A stretch of 20,894 nt of DNA from Calditenuis sp032249575 (GTDB lineage Archaea > Thermoproteota > Nitrososphaeria_A > Caldarchaeales > Calditenuaceae), in the NCBI GenBank assembly GCA_032249575.1, contig JAVVHL010000009.1, forward strand, positions 1 through 20,894, given 5' to 3'. Within the stretch, counting starts at the first letter, position 1; every line of letters starts with the position of its first letter. The notes below the pieces were generated by a model that saw nothing but the letters and a program-made list of their open reading frames with translations, searched no databases and was not told the DNA's origin. The translations under genes were made by a program, and so were the position numbers. Shown here one piece after another: positions 15,297-20,894 of the stretch.

Positions 15297-15640
15297 GCGT
15301 GAGCCAGGTCGGATTCTACCTGCTGGGGGTGTGGGCCGCCTGAGGGTAGGGTCCTCCTAGTACGAGAGGAACGGAGGGCCGGGGCCAACGGTGTACCGGT
15401 CGTCCTACAGGGCGACGCCGGGCAGCCGCGCCCCTGGGGATAAGGGCTGAAAGCATCTAAGCCCGAAGCCCCTCCCAAAAATAGGCGGCCAATCGGGGAC
15501 TATAGGGCCCGGCAACGGGCCTTGGTCCCCGACGAGGGCTCCCCTAGAAGAGGGGGTTGATGGGGTGGGCGTGTAAGGGCGGAGGCGTAAGCCGGACGCC
15601 CTCAGCGCGCCACTCCCAATCGCCCGAGCTGTCCGGGTGT

Positions 15641-15675
15641 GCGCACCCTATGCCAAAGCGCTCCACCCCTCCCAT
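15641..15675 (+). other. 3' strand of the 23S processing stem, with bulge-helix-bulge
   Basis: 15641-15650 and 15651-15654 pair with the leader strand; AAA at 15655-15657 is the 3-nt bulge; 15658-15675 completes the outer helix. It follows the 3' end of the mature rRNA directly and ends just before a pyrimidine-rich tract. Confidence 0.88.
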
Positions 15676-15697
15676 CCCGCTCCCTTCTTTTCCACCG
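15676..15697 (+). terminator. Pyrimidine-rich tract after the rRNA stem
   Basis: CCCGCTCCCTTCTTTTCC directly after the processing stem is the first T-rich run downstream of the 23S gene, as archaeal rRNA terminators usually are. No 5S gene or tRNA is seen between here and hisS (15698-15828). Confidence 0.4.
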
Positions 15698-15746
15698 CTT
15701 CGTCAGCACAGCGTAATCCATCGAGTCAACTCTCTGCTCCGCGTAG

Positions 15747-15774
15747 GTCCGTTCCTTTCGGTCAAAGGACGGAC
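15747..15774 (+). other. Hairpin between 23S and hisS
   Basis: GTCCG-T-TCCTTT (15747-15758) pairs with AAAGGA-CGGAC (15764-15774): 11 bp with one bulged T and a 5-nt loop. It is followed by TGTTCT. It lies upstream of the hisS TATA box, so it would not be in the hisS message. A second rRNA terminator or a processing stem is possible. Confidence 0.4.
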
Positions 15775-15795
15775 TGTTCTACACGTCAAGTTGCG

Positions 15796-15805
15796 GGATA
15801 AATAA
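15796..15805 (+). promoter_or_regulatory. TATA box for the hisS operon
   Basis: GGGATAAATAAC is a good archaeal TATA sequence about 26-32 nt before the TTG start of hisS, implying a leaderless message. Confidence 0.6.
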
Positions 15806-15828
15806 CGGGAGAGAGCATCAGGCACAGG

Positions 15829-17127
15829 TTGAGGCCTCCCCTCGAGCCGCCGAAGGGCATGGACGACCTGACGCCGGAGGAGTACGCGGTCCACGACGAG
15901 CTGGTGAGGGCCGCGAGGAAGGTGATGGAGGCTTACGGATACCAGCTGATAGAGACGCCTACGGTGGAACACTACGAGGTCTTCGCGGTGAAGAGCGGAG
16001 AGGAGATACTGACGCACATCTTCGGCTTCGAGGACGCGCACGGAAGGAGGCTGGTCCTGAGGCCGGAGATGACGGCCCCGGTGGCGAGGCTCTTCGCGGC
16101 GAGGCTGAGCAGGAGGCCTCTTCCTGTCAGGCTCGGTTACATCGCCGACTGCTACAGGCTCGACGAGCCCCAGTGGGGGAGGCGGAGGAGGTTCTACCAC
16201 GCAGGTTTCGAGCTGATAGGCGTGAGGGACCCGATGGCCGACGCGGAGCAGGTCCTGATCTGCAGGGACTTCTTCGGTTCCGTGGGGATCAACGACTTCT
16301 GGGTTAAGCTGGGACACGTCGGCGTCCACAGGGCCGTCCTCTCGGCGTGCGGGATAGGCGAGGAGCTCCAGGACCGCATCCTCTCCCTCATCGACAGGGG
16401 GAGGAAGGAGGAGGCGCTGGAGGTCGTGAGGAGCAGCTCCACGGACAGGCAGGCGGCGGAGGCCTACGAATCCCTCGTCTCGGGGAGCGCGTCAGGGGAG
16501 ATCGGAGCTGTGAGGGAGCTGCTCTCAGGAATAGAAGGGGTTGGGCCGCAGGTGGAGGAGCTGGAGGCCGTGCAAAGGGTCCTCGAGGCGCTGGTAGGTA
16601 AGGAGAGGATCCGTTACGACCCGGGCTTCGCGAGGGGCCTCAGCTACTACACGGGGACGATCTTCGAGGTCTATGGGCCGAGGGCCAGCGTCGCCCTTGC
16701 AGGCGGAGGGAGGTACGACGGACTGATCGGGCTCTTCAGCGGCAGGGACTTCCCAGGAGTCGGGGTGGCGATAGGGTTGACGAGGGTGATGCAGTACCTC
16801 CTCGACAGGACGGAATACAGGCCGAGGTTGAGGGCTCCGAGGGTAATGGTGAAGCCGCTGGGAAAGGCCGAATCGGAGGAGGCCCTGATGGTGGCCGACG
16901 CGATCAGGAGGAGGGGGATAGAGGCGGAGATGTCCTTCCCCGGAAGGTCGCTGGGCGACGAGCTGGGCCTGGCATCGGAGAGGGGGGTTAGGCTCGTGGT
17001 CATCATCGGGAGCCGAGAGAGGGAGAGGGGCGTCGTGACGATCAGGGACATGAGGGAGGGGAGGCAGGTGGAGGTCTCGAGGGAAGGGGTGGCGGAGGAG
17101 GTGGAGAGGCTGCTGGGACATGGTTGA
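15829..17127 (+). CDS. hisS: Histidyl-tRNA synthetase
   Basis: A 432-aa class II synthetase that charges tRNA-His. Motif 2 starts with VLRPEMTAPVARLF (about 76-89) and continues to GRRRRFYHAGFELIG (117-131). The histidine-specific loop is ARGLSYYTGTIFEVYG (from about 268). GGGRYDGLIGLF and the motif 3 arginine in GVAIGLTRVM follow. The C-terminal anticodon-binding domain spans about 330-432. The TTG start at 15829 is chosen because it gives the family N-terminus (RPPLEPPKGMDDLTPEEYAV, equivalent to the usual PKGTRDFLP) and sits at leaderless distance from a TATA box. ATG at residue 11 would cut into this motif. It overlaps the next gene by eight bases. Confidence 0.96.
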   Translation: MRPPLEPPKGMDDLTPEEYAVHDELVRAARKVMEAYGYQLIETPTVEHYEVFAVKSGEEILTHIFGFEDAHGRRLVLRPEMTAPVARLFAARLSRRPLPVRLGYIADCYRLDEPQWGRRRRFYHAGFELIGVRDPMADAEQVLICRDFFGSVGINDFWVKLGHVGVHRAVLSACGIGEELQDRILSLIDRGRKEEALEVVRSSSTDRQAAEAYESLVSGSASGEIGAVRELLSGIEGVGPQVEELEAVQRVLEALVGKERIRYDPGFARGLSYYTGTIFEVYGPRASVALAGGGRYDGLIGLFSGRDFPGVGVAIGLTRVMQYLLDRTEYRPRLRAPRVMVKPLGKAESEEALMVADAIRRRGIEAEMSFPGRSLGDELGLASERGVRLVVIIGSRERERGVVTIRDMREGRQVEVSREGVAEEVERLLGHG

Positions 17128-17932
17128 CCCCTGGCTTTTGCTGGAGGCGGCCGTCTTCCTCTCGGTCGTCAGCGTCGTCGTCTGGAGGACGAGGGTCCTC
17201 GATGCGGCCGGAGGCGCTGTGGCGCTCCTCCTCGGCGCTGTCGTCTACCTCACCATAGGCAGGGGAGGTGCTCTGCTGCTGGTGACGTTCCTCGCGGTCT
17301 CAGCGGCCTTCACGCGGGTCGGCTACGAGAGGAAGAGGTCGATCGGAGCGGCAGAGCTGAAGGGAGGGATGAGGGGGTGGAGGAACGTAGTAGGGAACGG
17401 AGGGGTCGCAGGTGTCGCAGCGGTCATGAGCGCCCTCGACGCACAGAACCACCACCTCTACCTCTTCGCCTTCATAGGGTCTGTGGCCGCGGTCTTCGCC
17501 GACACGATGGCAACCGAGGTGGGTCTCCTCAGCAGGGGCAAGGTCAGGAGGATCATCGGGTTCGGTGAGGCGAGGCCCGGAGAGCCGGGCGGCGTCACGG
17601 CGCTGGGCTACTTGGGCGTGCTGATGGCCGCTGCGATCTCCTACGCGGTCTCGCTGCCCTTCCTGGCGAACCCAGCGAGCCCGGTCAAGTTGCTGGTGGC
17701 CGTCCTGCTGGCCTCCCTGATAGGAGCGACCGCCGACAGCGTAGCTGGACAGCTCCTCCAGGCCATGTACAGGTGTAGGGTTTGCGGGGCCCTCACGGAG
17801 CTGCCGAACCACTGCGACGAGCCTGCGGTCCTCATTAGGGGGATAAGGGGCTTCGACAACCAGGCGGTGAACATGGTCTGCGCGCTGACCGGTGCGGTCG
17901 TGGCGGCGGCCGTTTACACGTTCCTCGGTTGA
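17120..17932 (+). CDS. DUF92/VTE6-family integral membrane protein
   Basis: A 270-aa protein with about seven hydrophobic segments. Family hallmarks are GWRNVVGNGGVAG (about 86-98), ADTMATEVG (127-135), GEPGGVTALGYLG, ATADSVAGQLLQ and a cysteine/histidine patch YRCRVCGALTELPNHC (about 216-231). Plant VTE6, in the same family (COG1836), is a phytyl-phosphate kinase of tocopherol synthesis. In archaea a prenyl- or polyprenyl-phosphate kinase role in lipid or prenol salvage is a reasonable inference but not shown here. The ATG lies inside the last codons of hisS, so the two are translationally coupled. The link to hisS has no obvious metabolic meaning. Confidence 0.85.
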   Translation: MVDPWLLLEAAVFLSVVSVVVWRTRVLDAAGGAVALLLGAVVYLTIGRGGALLLVTFLAVSAAFTRVGYERKRSIGAAELKGGMRGWRNVVGNGGVAGVAAVMSALDAQNHHLYLFAFIGSVAAVFADTMATEVGLLSRGKVRRIIGFGEARPGEPGGVTALGYLGVLMAAAISYAVSLPFLANPASPVKLLVAVLLASLIGATADSVAGQLLQAMYRCRVCGALTELPNHCDEPAVLIRGIRGFDNQAVNMVCALTGAVVAAAVYTFLG

Positions 17933-17935
17933 GCT

Positions 17936-17947
17936 AACCTTTTTTCA
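17936..17947 (+). promoter_or_regulatory. TATA-like box for the ABC exporter pair
   Basis: ACCTTTTTTCAC lies 20-29 nt upstream of the ATPase ATG. The T-run may also terminate the hisS-DUF92 message. No Shine-Dalgarno follows. Confidence 0.45.
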
Positions 17948-17965
17948 CCGTGCGGCCCTTCGGGC

Positions 17966-18712
17966 ATGGGGTTGATCGAGGTCAGGGACCTCTGGAAGGA
18001 CTTCGGCGAGGGCCCTGTCATAAGGGGCCTGACCTTCACGGTGGAGGCCGGAGAGGTCCACGGCCTTCTGGGGCCCAACGGCGCTGGTAAGACCACCACG
18101 GTGAAGTGTGTCGTGGGGTTGCTGAGGGCCGACAGGGGAACGATAAGGGTCGGAGGGAGGGAGGTGCCAGAAGACAGGGGCTTCAGGGAGCTGATCGGGT
18201 ATCTGCCGGAGAACCCTGCCCTTCCCGAGTACCTGACCGTGAAGGAGTTCCTTCTGCTGATCGCGAGGCTGAAGGGCCTGGAGCCGGAGGAGGCGAGGGA
18301 GAGGACCGAGGAGGTCGCGTCGCTCTTCGGCTTAGATGCGCACATGGACCGGCTCATCCACGACCTCTCGAAGGGGACGAGGCAGAGGGTGGCGTTCGCG
18401 GCTGCGGTGATCAACTCGCCCAGGATACTGGTGCTCGACGAACCCTTCAACGGCCTCGATCCGGAGGCTCAGAGGGTAGCGAAGCTGCTGATGCGGGAGA
18501 CGGCTAAGGCCGGCGGAGCGGTGCTGGTCAGCACGCACCTGCTCGACTCGGTCGAAAGGCTCTGCGACAGGGCCACCATCATCAACTCTGGGGTGGCTGT
18601 GGCTTCGGGGACCATCAGCGAGATCGTCAGGAGGGCAGGGCTCGACGAGGGGGCGACGCTGGAGGAGGCCTTCATCAGCATCGTGAGGGGCTCGAGATGG
18701 GGAAGGGACTGA
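17966..18712 (+). CDS. ABC transporter ATPase (ABC-2/exporter type)
   Basis: A 248-aa nucleotide-binding protein. Walker A is GPNGAGKTT (about 36-44), the Q-loop region is GYLPENPALPEYLTVKEF, the signature is LSKGTRQRVAFA (K replacing the second conserved glycine position, common in this subfamily), Walker B is ILVLDEPFNGLDP, and the switch histidine is in VLVSTHLLDSVERLCDRATI. The sequence fits the CcmA/NatA-like ATPases that drive ABC-2 type exporters. The substrate cannot be inferred. ATG at 17966. It overlaps the downstream permease gene by 16 bases, so the two almost certainly form one transporter. Confidence 0.92.
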   Translation: MGLIEVRDLWKDFGEGPVIRGLTFTVEAGEVHGLLGPNGAGKTTTVKCVVGLLRADRGTIRVGGREVPEDRGFRELIGYLPENPALPEYLTVKEFLLLIARLKGLEPEEARERTEEVASLFGLDAHMDRLIHDLSKGTRQRVAFAAAVINSPRILVLDEPFNGLDPEAQRVAKLLMRETAKAGGAVLVSTHLLDSVERLCDRATIINSGVAVASGTISEIVRRAGLDEGATLEEAFISIVRGSRWGRD

Positions 18713-20238
18713 TCTGGATCCTCCTCGCGGCGAAGGTGAGGCAGTACTTCGGCCACGTCAGGAGGTCACCGAGGTCTGTCCTCTCGCTCCTCACGTTCTA
18801 CCTGCTCTGGACCTTCGTGGTCGGAGCTCTCGCGCTCTTCCTCCGCTTCCTCGGCTCCCAGTCTCCGGCAGGGCAGTCGGGTGCCATCGAGACCCTCTCG
18901 GTCGTGACGGTGACGGCGATGCTCGCGTTGGGTGCGTTCCTCGGGACGAGGGGAGGGATAACGGCCTTCCCTTACGAGGTGGAGTTCGTCCTCACGACGC
19001 CCGTCAGGCCCCACGTCTTCCTCCTCTCGGACCTGCTGTTCCAGGCGATGTTGCTGGGCTTCTACTCGGTGCCCACCTCGCTGGTCGCCATAACGGTGCT
19101 GACCTATCCGAGGCACGCGCATTACCTTCCGGCCGCGGCGCTCTCCTACACGACGGCGATCCTGATGGCCGCCATGACCTCTCACCTCCTCGGGATCTCC
19201 AGGTCGATCGTCGGCGAGAGGGCCTCGAAGGTCCTCGGATGGTCGGCGATGGGGCTGGTCTCGCTCCCCTTGGTCCTCCACGCGGCGGGCCTCGATCTCC
19301 CCGAGTGGGCTGCATACCACCCGGTACAGGCGCTGGCGCTCCTCCTCAGCGGCAACAGCTCCCTTCTCCCCGTGGTCGCTCTCTACCTTGCGGTCCTAGT
19401 GACCGCCTACGCGATTGCGTCGAGGGTCGACTTCCACGCCTCCGTCTCGCCGGTCCTCCTGACGGTCCTGATGGAGCCTCCGAGGAGGATGCCCCGCTAC
19501 CTGAGGGTTCCAGGCCTCCTGACCGCTTCGCTGAGAGCGGTGGGCCGCGGAGGGATATGGTTGACGATGTACGCGCTCCACCTGACCCGGGTCGCCCGGG
19601 AGGGGAGCCTCTGGACCGGAGCGATGGTGCTGGCCTTCCTCACGCTGGTCAACTCGGCCATACCGAGGCTCACCGGCTTCGGAAGCTTCCCGAGGCTTGC
19701 TGAGCTCTCGATGGTGGCTCTGTACACGCCCATGCTGCCGGCCCTCCTCGCGATCAACTGGAACGTCTCGGAGCGGAGGAACACTTGGTACGTCGCCGTC
19801 TCGGGCGATGCTCTGAGGGTTTACGTCTCCACGCTCCCGTTGTCCTACTTGACGGTGACTGCCGCCTTCGCGCTGATCCTGTACGGCCTCATCTCGATAG
19901 GTTCCAGCGAGGTCCCCTTCCTCGCGATCGACCTCCTGCTGCTCCTCTCTATGGCCTCCTTCGGGTCCCTCCTCTCGGTCGCGGTCTCCGTCTCCTCAAG
20001 GGTCGCCGCCTCGCCCCTCTCCCTCGGCTCGCTCCTTTACGTCCTCTTCCCGACGCTCGGCTCTACCCTGCTGGCCCTGCCCGTCATGGTGGTGAGGGTT
20101 CTGGACCCTGCGGCCGATGCGCCCAACCCCGTCCTCTTCGCAGGTCTGATCGTCTACGCGTTCTCATCCTCCGCACTTCTCTGGAGGGTCATAGCCGCCT
20201 CCGGGCCCAGGTACCTCCAGGAGGTGCAGGAGCCCTAA
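18697..20238 (+). CDS. Multi-spanning membrane protein, probable ABC-2 type permease
   Basis: A 513-aa protein with roughly ten to twelve hydrophobic segments, beginning with a short amphipathic stretch (LLAAKVRQYFGHVRRSP) and a helix at about 29-48. An early charged loop, FPYEVEFVLTTPVRPHVFLL (about 91-110), resembles the element that follows the first helices in archaeal exporter permeases (often written EFLLTSPV). I know no substrate for it. ATG at 18697 lies inside the ATPase gene. Its stop overlaps the convergent gene by three bases. Family assignment rests on the neighbouring ATPase, the topology and that loop. Confidence 0.75.
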   Translation: MGKGLIWILLAAKVRQYFGHVRRSPRSVLSLLTFYLLWTFVVGALALFLRFLGSQSPAGQSGAIETLSVVTVTAMLALGAFLGTRGGITAFPYEVEFVLTTPVRPHVFLLSDLLFQAMLLGFYSVPTSLVAITVLTYPRHAHYLPAAALSYTTAILMAAMTSHLLGISRSIVGERASKVLGWSAMGLVSLPLVLHAAGLDLPEWAAYHPVQALALLLSGNSSLLPVVALYLAVLVTAYAIASRVDFHASVSPVLLTVLMEPPRRMPRYLRVPGLLTASLRAVGRGGIWLTMYALHLTRVAREGSLWTGAMVLAFLTLVNSAIPRLTGFGSFPRLAELSMVALYTPMLPALLAINWNVSERRNTWYVAVSGDALRVYVSTLPLSYLTVTAAFALILYGLISIGSSEVPFLAIDLLLLLSMASFGSLLSVAVSVSSRVAASPLSLGSLLYVLFPTLGSTLLALPVMVVRVLDPAADAPNPVLFAGLIVYAFSSSALLWRVIAASGPRYLQEVQEP

Positions 20239-20888
20239 TCGTCCCACCTCGAGAGCCCGCACCGCGTCAGCATCTCCTTGTACTCCTCGGGCGAGAACTC
20301 CTGAACTGAGACGTCGTCGACGTCGATCACCATCACCGAGTGGAGCCTGCAGTTCCTGAGCTCCTCCAAAGTCACCGGTGGGTTCGAGTAGTAGAGGTCG
20401 CAGAGGGCCTTCAGCCTCATCAGCTCGGCCTCGGTCCTGTAGGCTGGGGGCTTGACGAGGGCGCTGTGGATTTCGAGGATGTTGTTCCTCGGCGTGGCGA
20501 GGCAGAAGCGGTCGGCGAACCTGCTGTAACGGGCCACCTTGCTGGCGATCCTGGCCCTGAGGTAGGTGAGGGTGTCCAGCGCGTGCTCAGGTGAGGTGAA
20601 GCCGGTCTCGATCTCGATGATCACAGTACCCTCGCCCTTGACGCCGTAGACGTCGCAGACCAGAGGACCTTCAAGGTGCCTCTCCACGTCGACCTCATAA
20701 CCCCTCGAGATCAGGTGGGCGGCGCAGATCAGCTCGAGGACCGAGTGGTTGGTCTTGACGACGCCTCTGCTGTGCAGCTCCGTCAGCTTCGATGCCGGCA
20801 CCGAGAGCGCCTCCGCCACTTTTTCGCCGTACCTCTTCCTTATCGACTCCCTGAGGGCCGCCACGTCGTCGGCGAACGTCCCCTTCAC
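20235..20888 (-). CDS. Uncharacterised protein with a PD-(D/E)XK nuclease-like core
   Basis: A 217-aa protein; function not known. Residues 50-67 form a helix-turn-strand VLELICAAHLISRGYEVDV with a conserved-looking E52. Then come D79 (VCDVYG) and, 13 residues on, E92-I-E94 in TVIIEIETGF, followed by a helix with K117. The order E, D, ExE resembles the PD-(D/E)XK fold, though the usual lysine of ExK is replaced, so catalysis is uncertain. The N-terminal 45 residues are helical and basic and could bind DNA. The C-terminus (about 165-217) is charged. The visible start is GTG at 20888 with GAGGG just before, but it is six bases from the window edge, so a longer form is possible. Confidence 0.6.
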   Translation of the reverse strand: MKGTFADDVAALRESIRKRYGEKVAEALSVPASKLTELHSRGVVKTNHSVLELICAAHLISRGYEVDVERHLEGPLVCDVYGVKGEGTVIIEIETGFTSPEHALDTLTYLRARIASKVARYSRFADRFCLATPRNNILEIHSALVKPPAYRTEAELMRLKALCDLYYSNPPVTLEELRNCRLHSVMVIDVDDVSVQEFSPEEYKEMLTRCGLSRWDD

Positions 20889-20894
20889 GCCCTC

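Noticed and set aside
15698..15828. 5S rRNA or tRNA after the 23S gene
   Set aside because: No 5S helices, GTTCRA T-loop or acceptor-stem pairing could be found. The region holds only a hairpin and the hisS TATA box.

Overview
This window looks like the chromosome of a GC-rich, probably thermophilic archaeon, most likely in the TACK group. Direct signs are: archaeal TATA boxes about 26 nt upstream of leaderless or nearly leaderless starts; frequent TTG and GTG starts; strong use of AGG arginine and GAG glutamate codons; an archaeal-type SRP RNA; a 23S rRNA gene flanked by a bulge-helix-bulge (BHB) processing stem; a LAGLIDADG intron in that 23S gene; and a V-type ATPase subunit F gene. I cannot name the lineage from the sequence alone. 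An aigarchaeal or related deep TACK thermophile is a guess.

Layout. At the left edge, on the minus strand, are the first codons of a probable PfkB-type sugar kinase, preceded by deoC. Divergent from them is a complete branched-chain amino acid (or amide/urea-like) ABC importer, livK-livG-livF-livH-livM (837-5651), followed by an isolated atpF. Next is a two-gene pyrimidine operon: a PyrF-PyrE (OMP decarboxylase then orotate phosphoribosyltransferase) fusion and pyrC. From 8728 to 9059 the minus strand carries the SRP (7S) RNA with its own TATA box. Upstream of it on the same strand is a P-loop protein of the cyclic 2,3-diphosphoglycerate synthetase-like family. Divergent from that is a rhomboid protease, and a 55-aa membrane protein faces the rhomboid gene.

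The centre (about 11.58-15.68 kb) is a stand-alone 23S rRNA gene with no 16S gene upstream and no 5S gene downstream. It is interrupted right after helix 69 by an intron of about 860 nt encoding a two-motif LAGLIDADG endonuclease. Without the intron the gene is about 3.06 kb, a normal archaeal length. Leader and trailer pair into a stem with a textbook BHB (4-bp centre, two opposed 3-nt bulges).

The right third holds hisS, an overlapping DUF92/VTE6-family membrane protein, a two-gene ABC transporter (ATPase and multi-spanning permease), and a convergent gene for a predicted PD-(D/E)XK-like protein at the edge.

Most of the window is housekeeping. The less ordinary parts are the unlinked 23S locus with its mobile intron and BHB, the PyrF-PyrE fusion, the orphan atpF at the end of a transporter operon, a possibly structured leader between the P-loop gene and rhomboid, and the uncharacterised nuclease-like protein. 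I see no tRNA, CRISPR array, insertion sequence or integrase.
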